In this document: positions 39,261 through 51,885 of the stretch, in pieces
Position numbering within the stretch: position 1 is the first letter of the stretch
Layout of the letters: each line of letters starts with the position of its first letter
Assembly (NCBI RefSeq): GCF_021295345.1
Contig: NZ_JAIMJB010000018.1
Span: forward strand, 1 to 64,000
Reading direction: 5' to 3'
Source of the DNA: Motilimonas eburnea
Lineage (GTDB): Bacteria; Pseudomonadota; Gammaproteobacteria; Enterobacterales; CBDFNC01
DNA: 64,000 bases
Notes under the pieces: model-generated
What the model was told of the DNA's origin: nothing
The model's input: the letters and a program-made list of their open reading frames with translations, nothing else
The model's database searches: none
Program-made: the position numbers and the translations under genes

Positions 39261-40640
39261 GTGTCTTCTTCAGTTTGGCAACATTGCCTCGTAAGATTAA
39301 AGGATGAATTGCCGGCAACAGAATTCAGCATGTGGATCCGCCCACTACAAACCGAGCTGAAAGATAATGTATTGACTTTTTATGCGCCTAACCGTTTCGT
39401 GTTGGATTGGGTGAGAGATAAGTACCTCAATCATTTTACCTCTTTGCTAGCCGAGTTTTGCGATAATGACATGCCGATCCTTAAGTTTGAGGTAGGCAGT
39501 AAACCCGTTGTGGTTGAAACCAAAGCAGCCAGTAAACCTGCACAGCAAGCGCCCGCCAATAATGCGAAACAAACCCCATGGGAGCAATCTGAAGCTAAAG
39601 CCAAACCAGAGATCTTTCACCGTAGCAATATTAATCTTAACTATACCTTTGATAACTTTGTTGAAGGTAAGTCAAACCAGTTGGGCCGCGCGGCTGCGCG
39701 CCAAGTGGCAGAAAACCCGGGGGGGTCGTATAATCCCTTATTTTTGTACGGCGGTAGTGGTTTAGGTAAAACCCACTTATTGCACGCCGTCGGCAATGGT
39801 ATTCGTGAGCACAAAAAAGACGCCAAGGTGATTTACATGCACTCGGAGCGTTTCGTGCAAGACATGGTGAAAGCCTTACAAAGTAACGCCATTGAAGAAT
39901 TTAAGCGTTATTATCGCAGCGTCGATGCCTTGTTGATCGATGACATTCAGTTTTTTGCCAATAAAGAGCGTTCTCAAGAAGAATTCTTCCATACTTTCAA
40001 TGCCTTACTTGAGGGTAACCAACAAATTATTCTCACCAGTGACCGTTATCCAAAAGAAATTGATGGCGTTGAAGACAGGTTAAAGTCGCGCTTTGGTTGG
40101 GGGTTAACTGTGGCCATTGAACCACCTGAGTTAGAAACTCGTGTGGCTATCCTTAAGCGTAAGGCCGCAGAGCATAACTTTGACCTTCCTGACGAAAGTG
40201 CTTTCTTCATCGCTAAGCGTTTACGCTCTAATGTGCGCGAATTAGAAGGGGCGCTAAACCGCGTGCGTGCAAATGCCGATTTTACGGGCCGTACAGCGAC
40301 CATCGATTTTGTGCGTGAAGCCCTGCGTGATTTACTGGCTTTACAAGAAAAGCTGGTCACTATCGACAACATCCAAAAAACCGTTGCCGAATATTACAAG
40401 ATAAAAATGGCTGATTTGTTATCTAAACGCCGTAGCCGCAGTGTGGCGCGCCCGCGTCAAATAGCCATGGCCCTAGCAAAAGAGCTCACTAACCATAGCT
40501 TGCCTGAAATCGGTGACGCCTTTGGTGGGCGTGACCATACCACTGTACTTCATGCGTGCCGTAAAATTTTACAGTTGCGTGAAGAAAGCCATGATATTAA
40601 AGAAGATTATTCTAACTTAATCCGAACCTTGTCATCTTAA
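39261..40640 (+). CDS. dnaA: Chromosomal replication initiator DnaA
   Basis: 459 residues, GTG start at 39261 with GGAG six bases upstream. Domain I (about 1-85) recruits DnaB, followed by a Lys/Ala/Pro-rich linker. The AAA+ domain has Walker [12 protein letters not shown] (near 165) and Walker B LLIDDIQF (near 225). Domain IV ends with the DnaA-box reader [14 protein letters not shown] (near 425). It opens oriC (11998-12336), about 27 kb away in this genome. It is the first gene of the dnaA-dnaN-recF-gyrB cluster. Confidence 0.98.
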   Translation: MSSSVWQHCLVRLKDELPATEFSMWIRPLQTELKDNVLTFYAPNRFVLDWVRDKYLNHFTSLLAEFCDNDMPILKFEVGSKPVVVETKAASKPAQQAPANNAKQTPWEQSEAKAKPEIFHRSNINLNYTFDNFVEGKSNQLGRAAARQVAENPGGSYNPLFLYGGSGLGKTHLLHAVGNGIREHKKDAKVIYMHSERFVQDMVKALQSNAIEEFKRYYRSVDALLIDDIQFFANKERSQEEFFHTFNALLEGNQQIILTSDRYPKEIDGVEDRLKSRFGWGLTVAIEPPELETRVAILKRKAAEHNFDLPDESAFFIAKRLRSNVRELEGALNRVRANADFTGRTATIDFVREALRDLLALQEKLVTIDNIQKTVAEYYKIKMADLLSKRRSRSVARPRQIAMALAKELTNHSLPEIGDAFGGRDHTTVLHACRKILQLREESHDIKEDYSNLIRTLSS

Positions 40641-40652
40641 GGAAAGGCCTCC

Positions 40653-41765
40653 ATGCATTTTTCTATTAATCGCGAAGCGTTACTCAGACCATTGCAATTA
40701 GTGACAGGCGCCTTAGGTAGCCGGCCCACTTTACCTATTTTGGGTAATGTATTAATCGAAGTGAGTGATAACTTACTTTGTTTAACGGGAACAGATTTAG
40801 AGGTTGAGTTAATTGGCCAGATGCCATTAGAAGGTGAGGTTCAACCCGGTCGTACCACAGTGCCAGCGCGTAAGTTACTGGATATCTGTCGTGGTTTACC
40901 GGATCAATCCGAAATTCGCCTGACCCTTGAGAATGAAAAGGTTATCTTGCGCTCTGGTCGCAGCCGTTACACCTTGTCTTCGTTACCGGCCAATGATTTT
41001 CCCAACATTGAATCCTGGCAAAGCATCGTTGAGTTCAGCTTGCCGCAAAGCCAAATGCGCCGCTTAATTGAAAGCACGCAATTTTCCATGGCGAGCCAAG
41101 ATGTGCGTTATTATCTCAACGGCATGTATTTCGAAACCGATGGCCACGAGCTGAAAAGCGTCGCCACCGACGGCCACCGTCTCGCTATGTGTTCAGTTAA
41201 ACTGGAACAAGCATTACAGAATCAATCTATTATTGTGCCACGTAAAGGCGTGCTTGAACTCATTCGTTTGCTCGATAACGATGACCAAGCTTTGCAAATA
41301 CAAATTGGCAGTAACAACATTCGCGCCATTACCGCAGGCTTTACCTTTACGTGTAAGCTTGTTGATGGACGCTTCCCTGATTACCGTCGGGTGATCCCTG
41401 ATAACGGTGACAAGGTGCTGTCATCGGGCCGTGAAGAGTTAAAGCAAGCCTTTGCCCGTGCTGCGATATTATCTAACGAAAAGTTCCGCGGGGTGCGTCT
41501 CACCTTGTCTGAGAACTTATTGAAGATCACGGCGAATAACCCCGAGCGTGAAGAGGCCGAAGAAATCCTTGATGTGAGCTTTCCGCCTCACGATTTAGAG
41601 ATAGGCTTTAACGTTAGTTATGTGCTGGATGTGCTAAATACGTTAAAATGTGAGCGAATTAAGTTCACGATGCGAGATGCTAATAGCAGCGCCTTGATTG
41701 AAGCTGACGAAGCCGCAGAGCAGGGCGCTGATGCCATGTATGTTGTGATGCCAATGCGCTTATAA
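40653..41765 (+). CDS. dnaN: DNA polymerase III beta sliding clamp
   Basis: 370 residues, the three-domain clamp fold. It begins MHFSINREALLRPLQLVTGA and ends with the conserved YVVMPMRL. The homodimer ring tethers polymerase III to DNA and docks many repair proteins. AAGGAAAGG precedes the ATG, and the gene lies 12 bases after dnaA. recF starts one base after its stop. Confidence 0.98.
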   Translation: MHFSINREALLRPLQLVTGALGSRPTLPILGNVLIEVSDNLLCLTGTDLEVELIGQMPLEGEVQPGRTTVPARKLLDICRGLPDQSEIRLTLENEKVILRSGRSRYTLSSLPANDFPNIESWQSIVEFSLPQSQMRRLIESTQFSMASQDVRYYLNGMYFETDGHELKSVATDGHRLAMCSVKLEQALQNQSIIVPRKGVLELIRLLDNDDQALQIQIGSNNIRAITAGFTFTCKLVDGRFPDYRRVIPDNGDKVLSSGREELKQAFARAAILSNEKFRGVRLTLSENLLKITANNPEREEAEEILDVSFPPHDLEIGFNVSYVLDVLNTLKCERIKFTMRDANSSALIEADEAAEQGADAMYVVMPMRL

Positions 41766-41766
41766 C

Positions 41767-42843
41767 ATGCCTATTACTCAGGTTAATGTAAGCCATTTTC
41801 GTAATATCAAGGCGGCCAGCTTAGAGCCTGATTTAGGGGTCAATTTACTGCTAGGCAACAACGGCAGTGGTAAAACCAGCATCTTGGAAGCCATTCACTT
41901 TTTAGGGCTTGGGCGATCGTTTCGCTCACATCTAACAAAACGTGTTGTGCAGCATGAACAAGAAGCATTTACCTTATTTGCGCGGTTTCAACAGCAACAA
42001 CAAAGTGTGCCTTTAGGCCTGCGCAAATCTCGTAGTGGTGAAACCGAGTTAAAGATTAATGGCCAGCGAGCCGAGAAGTTATCTCAGTTGGCTGAGCTGC
42101 TGCCCTTGCAGTTAATCCATCCAGAAGGCTACAGCTTGTTAACGGGTGGTCCAAAGGGGCGGCGTAGTTTTATTGATTGGGGAGTGTTTCATTTACAGCC
42201 CTCATTCTTCCCGCAGTGGTTAAGAGTAAAGCGTTTGCTTAAGCAACGTAATGCCGCCCTTAAAATGGCTGGCTCTTATCGGGATATTGGATTTTGGGAT
42301 AACGAACTGTGTGAGCGCAGTTTAGTGATTACCCAGCAACGACGCGAATATCTCAAGGAATTAGAAGTTGAGATATTGAGTACGGCAAATGACTTCTTGC
42401 CGGAATTTGATTTCACCTTAGATTTCTTTCAAGGGTGGGATAAAACTAAGGAGCTGCAGGGCTACTTGGAGCAGAATTTTGAGCGCGACCGTGCCTTAGG
42501 GTACACCAGTATTGGTCCGCAAAAAGCCGACCTACGCATTAAGGTAGACGGTGTTCCTGTTGCAGATGTGTTGTCCCGAGGTCAGTTAAAATTATTGGTT
42601 TGTGCTCTTAGGCTAGCCCAAGGCAAATTCCAAAATGGGGTAGGTTCAACTAAGTGTATTTTCTTGATTGATGACTTTGCGTCAGAGTTGGACCGAGAAA
42701 AGCGCATACCCCTGGCAAAACACATTGCCGAATCCGGCGCTCAAGTGTTTATCACTGCGATTGAAAAAGAGCAGGTAGAAGAACTCTTTGGGCAACAAAT
42801 TAAAGTGTTCCACGTGGAACACGGAAACGTTTCAGAGCAATAA
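41767..42843 (+). CDS. recF: DNA replication and repair protein RecF
   Basis: 358 residues. Walker A GNNGSGKTSILEAI is near residue 30, the ABC-type signature LSRGQLKLLVCALRLAQG near 262 and Walker B FLIDDFASELD near 298. It loads RecA at gaps with RecO and RecR. A 16-bp parS palindrome is embedded in the last codons (42806-42821), encoding the Val-Phe-His-Val-Glu-His stretch, so this part serves two purposes. Confidence 0.97.
   Translation: MPITQVNVSHFRNIKAASLEPDLGVNLLLGNNGSGKTSILEAIHFLGLGRSFRSHLTKRVVQHEQEAFTLFARFQQQQQSVPLGLRKSRSGETELKINGQRAEKLSQLAELLPLQLIHPEGYSLLTGGPKGRRSFIDWGVFHLQPSFFPQWLRVKRLLKQRNAALKMAGSYRDIGFWDNELCERSLVITQQRREYLKELEVEILSTANDFLPEFDFTLDFFQGWDKTKELQGYLEQNFERDRALGYTSIGPQKADLRIKVDGVPVADVLSRGQLKLLVCALRLAQGKFQNGVGSTKCIFLIDDFASELDREKRIPLAKHIAESGAQVFITAIEKEQVEELFGQQIKVFHVEHGNVSEQ
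42806..42821. promoter_or_regulatory. parS: parS site inside recF
   Basis: TGTTCCACGTGGAACA, a perfect 16-bp palindrome that fits the bacterial parS consensus TGTTNCACGTGNAACA. The palindrome extends to 18 bp (GTGTTCCACGTGGAACAC). It lies within the recF reading frame near its 3' end. Confidence 0.92.
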
Positions 42844-42847
42844 GTGA

Positions 42848-45277
<2,430 letters not shown>

Positions 45278-45305
45278 TCCCACCATAAAAGTGGAGATGA
45301 GTAAG

Positions 45306-45337
45306 AGGCCAAACAGTCAGTTGTTTGGCCTTTTTTA
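45306..45337 (+). terminator. Terminator after gyrB
   Basis: Nine-base-pair stem AGGCCAAAC / GTTTGGCCT with an 8-base loop, followed by TTTTTT. It ends the dnaA-gyrB cluster. Confidence 0.88.
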
Positions 45338-45341
45338 TTTA

Positions 45342-45357
45342 TGTTTCACGTGAAACA
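45342..45357. promoter_or_regulatory. parS: parS site downstream of gyrB
   Basis: TGTTTCACGTGAAACA, a perfect 16-bp palindrome identical to the canonical parS sequence. It lies directly after the gyrB terminator. The remainder of the gap to avtA (45278-45707) holds a REP-like element and no gene. Confidence 0.95.
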
Positions 45358-45588
45358 TAAATTCCTGAAAGTGAAATCGCGACACATATATACGTTATCT
45401 CGTTGGTCATTACCTTAAACAAAGCGGGTCTTAGTTAACCTTTCTATTGGTTAAGCGTGTAGGGTAGTTTCGCAGTATTTCCTAAACTTGCTCTGCAAAT
45501 GGAGCTTATAAACTTGAATCGGTGCTATTCGCTGAGGGTTTGACTATTACAGAAGGAAGGGGGATAAATGTGCTGGTAAGCTGGAGTC

Positions 45589-45622
45589 AGTCATATTCGC
45601 CGAGCAAGCTCGCCTCCCACAG
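45589..45622 (-). repeat. REP-like palindromic element A
   Basis: On the minus strand: CTGTGGGAG, then the stem CGAGC/GCTCG, then GCGAATAT. It shares the layout GTGGGAG-stem-GCGAA(A)T with elements at 59224 and 61377, with a different stem sequence. Confidence 0.65.
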
Positions 45623-45707
45623 GGATGGGCTGCGTGGTAAAGATAATGCCACTGTGGTTAGGTGGCATCATTATTTAATAATTCAAGAGTTTGGGTAAGA
45701 ATAGAGG

Positions 45708-46967
45708 TTAGCGATTATGCTCGGCATAAATAGCATTAACTTCACTCGCAATAATAGCAATGCCCTTTTCGACATCTTCTGGTTTTTGTGAGTAATTCAT
45801 CCGAATACACTCATGAGTGTGTTGCCATTCTTGCTCTAAGCCTGGGAAGAAGTAGTGGCCAGGTACGACTAAAACCCCCTTTTGCTTGAGTCTTTGGTAC
45901 AGCTCCTCACAAGTTACCGGCAGGTCCTTAAACCATAACCAAAGAAAAATGGCGCCTTCTGGTTTGTGAATACGAAACCCGGGAACAGCTATTTGTTCCT
46001 GCAAGAGACTAACTGCATGTTCCGCTCGTTGCTGGTAAAACGGCTTAACGATTTGCTCGCTCATCTCGATAATGGACTTATCTTGTATAAAAGGTAAAGC
46101 GAGCTCAGGGCCTATGCTTCCGGGTGATAAGGCAATGATGCCAGATAAGTTAGATAGGGCGGTGATGGTTTGTTCATTGGCAATGACAATGCCGCAGCGT
46201 GCGCCGGGTAAACCTAGCTTTGACAAGCTTAAGCACAAGATAATGTTGTCGTTCCATATGGGGTTGACGTCGGCAAAAATGATATTTGGAAATGGGGTAC
46301 CATACGCATTATCTATGATTAAGGGGATGCCTTTTTCTCGTGCGATGACATCCAGTCTTTGAAGCTCTTCATCTGTGACCACATTACCGGTTGGGTTGGT
46401 AGGGCGAGACACACAGATCAGGCCTATGTCATCACCCACTTCTAAATGGTCAAAATCAACATGATATTTAAATAAGCCCCCATCCAGTTCTTCGATACTG
46501 GGTTTGGCAGCGACAAATACTTCGTCGTCCAAGGTTGCATCAGCATAGCCAATGTATTCAGGCGCTAGCGGGAACAGGACCTTCTTGTGGCGGCCATCGT
46601 GGTATTTACCAGCAAACAAATTAAATAAATAGAAGAAGGCATTTTGACTGCCGTTCGTTAGCGCGATATTTTTCTTACTGATATCCCAGCCGTAAGTTTC
46701 ACGAAACAGGGTGGCTAAAGCATCGAGAAAGGTATCCTTCCCCTGTGGTCCATCATAGTTACCTAGGGCATCAATCAAGGCTCCTGATTGATTGAGCTCG
46801 TCCAGCTTGTGTTTGAACTTTGCTTCAATTTCAGGAATCGAGGCAGGATTGCCGCCACCGAGCATGAGGATATCGTCGCCACCGCGGATACCTTCATTGA
46901 GGTCATCCATTAACTGGGTTATGCCTGAATGGCGGGTAAACTTGTTACCAAAGGAAGAGAAAGACAT
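45708..46967 (-). CDS. avtA: Valine-pyruvate aminotransferase
   Basis: 419 residues, a fold-type I PLP enzyme. The start FGNKFTRHSGITQLMDDLNEG is characteristic of AvtA. SRPTNPTGNV lies near 190, the Asp/Tyr pair in IIDNAYGTPFPN near 220, and the Schiff-base lysine segment SLSKLGLPGARCG near 250. It interconverts valine and pyruvate with 2-ketoisovalerate and alanine. It is a single gene, with no terminator visible. Confidence 0.94.
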   Translation of the reverse strand: MSFSSFGNKFTRHSGITQLMDDLNEGIRGGDDILMLGGGNPASIPEIEAKFKHKLDELNQSGALIDALGNYDGPQGKDTFLDALATLFRETYGWDISKKNIALTNGSQNAFFYLFNLFAGKYHDGRHKKVLFPLAPEYIGYADATLDDEVFVAAKPSIEELDGGLFKYHVDFDHLEVGDDIGLICVSRPTNPTGNVVTDEELQRLDVIAREKGIPLIIDNAYGTPFPNIIFADVNPIWNDNIILCLSLSKLGLPGARCGIVIANEQTITALSNLSGIIALSPGSIGPELALPFIQDKSIIEMSEQIVKPFYQQRAEHAVSLLQEQIAVPGFRIHKPEGAIFLWLWFKDLPVTCEELYQRLKQKGVLVVPGHYFFPGLEQEWQHTHECIRMNYSQKPEDVEKGIAIIASEVNAIYAEHNR

Positions 46968-47411
46968 TTTTCAAACCTACTGAATAAGCTATCTAATATA
47001 GCGAGTCATCACTACGGAAAAATCGAGCAGTGAAGATAGCGGAAAATGGCAACATTGTCATGTTGAATTATGGCGCTGGCACTTGGCTGAAGTGACCATT
47101 TCAGGTTGTCTAAGCCTATGGCAAAACAGACTTCAAAATGATGTTTCACGTGAAACACTTTGATATCGGGCTGAGGCTAGTTAATAGAACACCTGCTGAT
47201 TGTGAGCAGAGTGTAGTTGGAATAGGGCTCGGTTGAGGATCATTATTGGTGGCGTGAAGGGGGCTATATTTTGGACTCAACCTAAATCAACACGTTTGGT
47301 TCATATCCAATAAATCACATGCAGCGAACTAAAATTTGTGATCCCAAGAACAAATGGGGCGCTATGATTTAAGTAAATTGGTGTTTTGAATAGATGGCTT
47401 GGAGAACAACC
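46968..47411. other. Intergenic region between avtA and udp
   Basis: About 440 bases between divergent genes. It holds a parS site (47142-47157) and the udp promoter region. TTTGTGATCCCAAGAACAAA (47335-47354) resembles a CRP site in its left half only. CRP and CytR control udp in E. coli, so this is suggestive at most. Confidence 0.4.
47142..47157. promoter_or_regulatory. parS: parS site upstream of udp
   Basis: TGTTTCACGTGAAACA, a perfect 16-bp palindrome identical to the site at 45342. It lies between the divergent avtA and udp genes. Confidence 0.95.
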
Positions 47412-48179
47412 ATGAGCACAGAAAATGTATTCCACTTAGGTATTAATGCGGCAGATATTGAAGGGGCAACCTTAGCCATTATACCGGGCGATCCTGCGCG
47501 CGTTGAACGTATTGCAAACTTGATGGAACAAGCCAAGTTCCTCGCTTCACATAGAGAATACACCATTTACCTCGCTAAGATAGATGGGCATAGTGTGGTC
47601 GTGTGTTCTACGGGCATTGGTGGGCCGTCAACGTCTATCGCCGTTGAAGAGTTGGCGCAAATTGGCGTACGAACCTTTTTACGCATAGGTACAACAGGCG
47701 CTATTCAACCCCATATTAATGTTGGGGATGTTATCGTTACGAGTGGTGCGGTGCGGTTAGATGGTGCTAGTTCGCATTTTGCGCCGATGGAATTCCCAGC
47801 TGTGCCAGACTTTGATGTGGCCACTGCGATGGTGGCAGCGGCAAAAGCATCGGGTGCAGACGTTCATGTGGGCGTGACCGCCTCAAGTGATACCTTCTAT
47901 CCAGGTCAAGAGCGCTACGATACCTTTTCAGGCCGAGTGGTTAAACGTTTCCAAGGCTCGATGGAAGAATGGCAACAAATGGGTGTGTTAAACTTTGAGA
48001 TGGAGTCAGCGACCTTGTTTACCATGTGTGCTAGCCAAGGTTTAAAATCGGGCTGTGTGGCAGGGGTTATTATTAACCGTACACAACAAGAGATCCCTGA
48101 TGAATCGCAAATGAAAGGCACTGAGCAGCGGGCAATTAGTGTTGTGGTCGACGCAGCACGTCGCTTATTGACGGCGTAA
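47412..48179 (+). CDS. udp: Uridine phosphorylase
   Basis: 255 residues from the ATG at 47412, with GGAG seven bases upstream; an upstream in-frame ATG at 47394 lacks a site. The nucleoside phosphorylase-I family motifs are [13 protein letters not shown] (near 21), [16 protein letters not shown] (near 65), [12 protein letters not shown] (near 90) and [14 protein letters not shown] (near 193). It splits uridine to uracil and ribose-1-phosphate in pyrimidine salvage. Confidence 0.96.
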   Translation: MSTENVFHLGINAADIEGATLAIIPGDPARVERIANLMEQAKFLASHREYTIYLAKIDGHSVVVCSTGIGGPSTSIAVEELAQIGVRTFLRIGTTGAIQPHINVGDVIVTSGAVRLDGASSHFAPMEFPAVPDFDVATAMVAAAKASGADVHVGVTASSDTFYPGQERYDTFSGRVVKRFQGSMEEWQQMGVLNFEMESATLFTMCASQGLKSGCVAGVIINRTQQEIPDESQMKGTEQRAISVVVDAARRLLTA

Positions 48180-48188
48180 AAAGCAATA

Positions 48189-48212
48189 TGGGAGCACAAC
48201 CTAGTGCTCCCA
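48189..48212. terminator. Hairpin between udp and the DUF389 gene
   Basis: TGGGAGCAC and GTGCTCCCA form a perfect 9-bp stem with a 6-base loop between two convergent genes. There is no long T tract, so it may be a weak bidirectional terminator. Confidence 0.5.
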
Positions 48213-48219
48213 ATGACGC

Positions 48220-50082
48220 CTATTCGCGGCGGATGACGACCTGAGCCTCCATAATCACATCGCGTTTTAGCTTACCTTCTACCACGTCTTTAATGGTATC
48301 CAGATCCGCCCCTGTTAATGCAGCAGGAGTGACAATTTGCAACGAGAGTTCAACGGGCTCTACCGCTCGAGCTTGAACATGGCGCAAGATAACGCTGCCG
48401 ATTTGCTCACCCTCAAGATCACGCACGATATTGGCTTCATCCGATAACCGCATAAAGCTAAATACCAGAGGGATGCTGACTAGGGCCACTGCGATGAGGG
48501 CAACACTCAACCCTTTTTTGGCGCGAGTAAAGGGCGCAAAGCCCAAGGCTAAAAACGTTAATGAGGCGGCAAACACGATGCCCGCTAAGTTAGTTAAGAA
48601 CAGTAGGAATGCGCCCCAAGCGACATGCCAATCGAGCCAGCCTAGACCTATTCCGGTGACCGCTAACGGCGGCACCAAGGCTACTGCGATAGCTACCCCG
48701 GCTAAACTTTTAGCTGCATCAATGCGGGCGTGAGCATAAGCACCGGCGATACCTGAGATAGCAGCCACGCCTAAATCAAGCAAGTTGGGGCTCAGTCGAG
48801 CTGCAATTTCATTGGTGATCACTTCCATCGGCATAATGAAGCTGGCGGTAGCGGAGAACAGTAACGCCATACATAAGCCTGTAGTGAGGGTTTTTGAACT
48901 GGCCATCATTAAATTGGGGTCTTGCCGTGTCAGCGCCATGGATAAGGAAATGATCGGTGCCATTAAGGGGGCAAGTATCATGGCACCGATAATTACGGGG
49001 GCTGAGCTGGCATATAAACCTATGCTCGCCAACAGGGTGGATAACACCATTAAGGTTAAAAAGGCGGGTGAAGCCGTGGCATTTTCGCGTAGCAACTGAT
49101 ACAGATCTTTAAACTCTTCAGGGGCAGCGTGGGCAATCCAAGACAGGGGTTTAGCCGCCATCGCGTTAATGGCTTCACCAGCCGGTAAGCGGGCCACCTT
49201 ACGTTGTTCTTTACTGCTTTGTGCGCAATCGACAATGGGAAGCGAATCCCCTACTAATAAACTTAAACAGCGCGGTTCAGTATCAATCACTAACTCATCA
49301 GCCGAGACTTTGCGGCTATCAATTTCATATTCAAGGGTGTGATTATTTGTGATGGTCAGGGTCTTTGTTTTTACCAAGCCAAGAAAATCGGGCTGCTTCA
49401 TCACTCGGTTAAAAGAGGCTTTGATAAAGAAGCTAAGGATCTCCATCACGCTACGGGGCGCCAAAATCATCGCATGGTGCATACCATCATTAGGGTGGCT
49501 GTCTGTTAAGATATTTCGTGAAAGCATCGACCCATGTGCGTGCTCGACGACGACGACCCCCACAGCTGCGGTGCTAAAACTGCTGTCATTGGCGGTGGTG
49601 AAGGTAAGGCGTTTAGGCAAAAAATCATTAACATGGCGAATGTTATGCAATGCCTTTTCAAGCCGTTCTTGCCACACATTACTTTGCCCACCCGGACGCA
49701 AACTAAAGCCATGGCCCAATACCACAGAGCTAAGCACTATTTCACTATTACAGCGTAAAATATCCACTTTTCTCGGCTTGGCTTGTTGTGCCGCTTTGAC
49801 TGCCTTTTCAAGGTTGCCTTCGAGGCAAAAACCGCGTCTAGCGTAACTTGCGTTAGGATGCGGTAGGATAGCTAATTGCCAGCCTCCGGCTATCGCGGCT
49901 TCCATGATGGCTGGCACATGTTGATCGCTCACATAAGCATAAACACGGCTATCAGGGTTGAACTGAGCTGGGTCATCGGCAGTCCATGCTTTAGGTAAAA
50001 TATCTTCTTCAAACAGCGGTAGGACTTTGTGAGTGATACCCTCACGGTCTTCGACATCAAATAATAAAAAGTTGTCAGACAT
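48220..50082 (-). CDS. DUF389 membrane protein with N-terminal kinase-like domain
   Basis: 620 residues. The N-terminal soluble region (about 1-320) resembles diacylglycerol/NAD-kinase-like domains, with AILPHPNASYARRGF near 72. The C-terminal DUF389 part (about 330-540) has at least six membrane helices and the conserved SAPVIIGAMILAPLMAPI and GIAGAYAHAR segments. A short cytoplasmic or periplasmic tail follows. It belongs to the TIGR00341 family, of unknown function. It is convergent with udp. Confidence 0.85.
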   Translation of the reverse strand: MSDNFLLFDVEDREGITHKVLPLFEEDILPKAWTADDPAQFNPDSRVYAYVSDQHVPAIMEAAIAGGWQLAILPHPNASYARRGFCLEGNLEKAVKAAQQAKPRKVDILRCNSEIVLSSVVLGHGFSLRPGGQSNVWQERLEKALHNIRHVNDFLPKRLTFTTANDSSFSTAAVGVVVVEHAHGSMLSRNILTDSHPNDGMHHAMILAPRSVMEILSFFIKASFNRVMKQPDFLGLVKTKTLTITNNHTLEYEIDSRKVSADELVIDTEPRCLSLLVGDSLPIVDCAQSSKEQRKVARLPAGEAINAMAAKPLSWIAHAAPEEFKDLYQLLRENATASPAFLTLMVLSTLLASIGLYASSAPVIIGAMILAPLMAPIISLSMALTRQDPNLMMASSKTLTTGLCMALLFSATASFIMPMEVITNEIAARLSPNLLDLGVAAISGIAGAYAHARIDAAKSLAGVAIAVALVPPLAVTGIGLGWLDWHVAWGAFLLFLTNLAGIVFAASLTFLALGFAPFTRAKKGLSVALIAVALVSIPLVFSFMRLSDEANIVRDLEGEQIGSVILRHVQARAVEPVELSLQIVTPAALTGADLDTIKDVVEGKLKRDVIMEAQVVIRRE

Positions 50083-50276
50083 TGGTTACCCTAATGTTAA
50101 ATAAAATGCACTGACCGCATTATGATGTTTAGTTGATAATCAAGCAAGAGGGCCTAACTTGCCGTAACCTAGCTTATATGAATAGCTTTATGTGGCTGCT
50201 ATTGATTGAATTATCTTTACCAATGGCGCTTGTTATTGTAGAAGTAGGTCAACAAAAAATAAAACAAGGATGTCCT

Positions 50277-51233
50277 ATGTTTAAGCTTCGTTGCGTGATT
50301 GGCCTTGCATTAGTCTGTTCAACTCATGCCTTTTCTACTGCTTCCCCTGAATCTAACCCGGCACAATGTCCTTATCCATTGTCGACGGTTGATAGGGATG
50401 ACTTAGCTGAGTTAATGCAGCAAGGTATTGAAAACTGTTTGCTTACTACGGGTAATAAGAATTTTACCCGCAGCCAGCATACACTCACCATTCCAACCGC
50501 GAAGGGCAAGGTGCGCTATGTCGATAAGCCTTCTGAGTTTGATACTCATAGAACTTATAAGTACATGGGCTATGATGCGAAAAATGACATGCACATGGTG
50601 GAAGGCAGTGGTGGGGAATGGCGTTGGCAGGAGCTGATACACCATACCAAAGGCTATAAATATACGCTCGATGGCCTGCTTATTGATGGCGGCATATCAC
50701 CAAATGCGGGCTGGGCCATGTTTACTTCTGGCGATCATTCTTGTGAGCATGAACTGTATATTGGCAAGTTAACTGTTAAAAATAGACAAGGGCAATTTAC
50801 CGGGGTGAAAGATCTAACGCCTCTGGTGAGTGTTTGCAAAAATGGCTTGATATCTAAACCGTTCAGCGTCAAATGGGTATCTCAAAGTCGTGCTCGAGTT
50901 GAGTGGAGCTGTGAGCAAAACTATCAGCGAGTGAGCAAAGATGAGACGCTACTGATAAACAAAAATGGTCAGTGGCAGGCAGATAGGTTGCCTTGTCTTG
51001 GTCAAGCAACTCAACAGGCTTCGACAAAAAAGGTTAACTCTAAGCCTGAGACCTTAGTTAAGGGGATGTCATTAACCGAGGTAGAGCAGTTATTTGGTGG
51101 CTTTGCTGAAGCTTTTCTGGTTGATCCATTAGCCTTGTTATCTGAAAGCAGTATTACTCGTATTTGGACGGTGAATGGCGCTAAGCTGAAGGTAAAGTTT
51201 ATAGATGATAAGGTAGAGAGCTGGACTTATTAA
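50277..51233 (+). CDS. Periplasmic protein of unknown function with BamE-like C-terminus
   Basis: 318 residues from the ATG at 50277, preceded by AAGGA; a frame from 50133 has no site. The N-terminal signal peptide (about 1-22) ends near THAFS. The central part is rich in Tyr, Trp, His and Lys without a known motif. The last 55 residues (KGMSLTEVEQLFGG ... LKVKFIDDKVESW) resemble the SmpA/BamE fold. It is a single gene. Confidence 0.6.
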   Translation: MFKLRCVIGLALVCSTHAFSTASPESNPAQCPYPLSTVDRDDLAELMQQGIENCLLTTGNKNFTRSQHTLTIPTAKGKVRYVDKPSEFDTHRTYKYMGYDAKNDMHMVEGSGGEWRWQELIHHTKGYKYTLDGLLIDGGISPNAGWAMFTSGDHSCEHELYIGKLTVKNRQGQFTGVKDLTPLVSVCKNGLISKPFSVKWVSQSRARVEWSCEQNYQRVSKDETLLINKNGQWQADRLPCLGQATQQASTKKVNSKPETLVKGMSLTEVEQLFGGFAEAFLVDPLALLSESSITRIWTVNGAKLKVKFIDDKVESWTY

Positions 51234-51271
51234 GCCAATTAAAGCAGCGCGCGAAGCGCTGCTAAATGGAT

Positions 51272-51745
51272 TTAAACCAACTCAAGCATGGTTTCGGCAC
51301 TTGATGCGCCGAAAGATTTGGCGGGCTCAACGTTCAGTGCGGTGACAACACCGTCTTTTACCAGCATGGCGTAACGTTGTGAGCGTGTGCCGCCAAATTG
51401 CCCCGTATCCATTTCCAAGCCAATGGCACGGGTAAAGCTGCCATCACCATCGGCCAGCATGACAATCTCATTGGCGTTTTGCGCTTCACCCCACGCCTGC
51501 ATCACAAAGGCGTCATTAACGGATAAACAAATAAGGCTGTCTACGCCCTTGGCTTTAAATTGATCGGCTAATACCACGTAGCCAGGCAAATGCGCTTCGG
51601 AGCAGGTCGGTGTAAAAGCACCCGGCACAGCAAAAAGCACGACCGTTTTGCCAGCAAATAATTCCTCCGTGGTCGGGTTGGTTACGCCTTGTTCGGTCAG
51701 TAGCGAAAAGGTGGCTTCGGGTAATTTATGGCCAACTTCAATCAT
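51272..51745 (-). CDS. Peroxiredoxin, Prx5 type
   Basis: 157 residues. The peroxidatic cysteine is in PGAFTPTCS (near 49), with conserved Thr and the Arg further on in the TRSQRYAMLVKDG segment (near 122). There is no C-terminal glutaredoxin domain, so reduction must come from a separate thiol donor. It reduces hydrogen peroxide and organic hydroperoxides. It is downstream of glyS but separated by a terminator. Confidence 0.93.
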   Translation of the reverse strand: MIEVGHKLPEATFSLLTEQGVTNPTTEELFAGKTVVLFAVPGAFTPTCSEAHLPGYVVLADQFKAKGVDSLICLSVNDAFVMQAWGEAQNANEIVMLADGDGSFTRAIGLEMDTGQFGGTRSQRYAMLVKDGVVTALNVEPAKSFGASSAETMLELV

Positions 51746-51834
51746 GATGTTCTCCTTAGGTGCTAGACGAAAATGCCTATACTGGTGATAAACACAATAG
51801 CTGCTGAGTATAATCTATGCTATTAAAATGACAT

Positions 51835-51864
51835 AAAAAAACCCGATACGGAGATCGGGCTTTT
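51835..51864 (-). terminator. Terminator after glyS
   Basis: On the minus strand, AAGCCCGAT and GTATCGGG pair around a short loop and are followed by TTTTTTT. It ends the glyQ-glyS transcript before the peroxiredoxin gene. Confidence 0.85.
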
Positions 51865-51885
51865 AAGGGGCTAGATGGGCTTAAC

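Noticed and set aside
47335-47354. A CRP operator in front of udp
   Set aside because: Only the TGTGA half-site matches; the other half is too degenerate to call a site.
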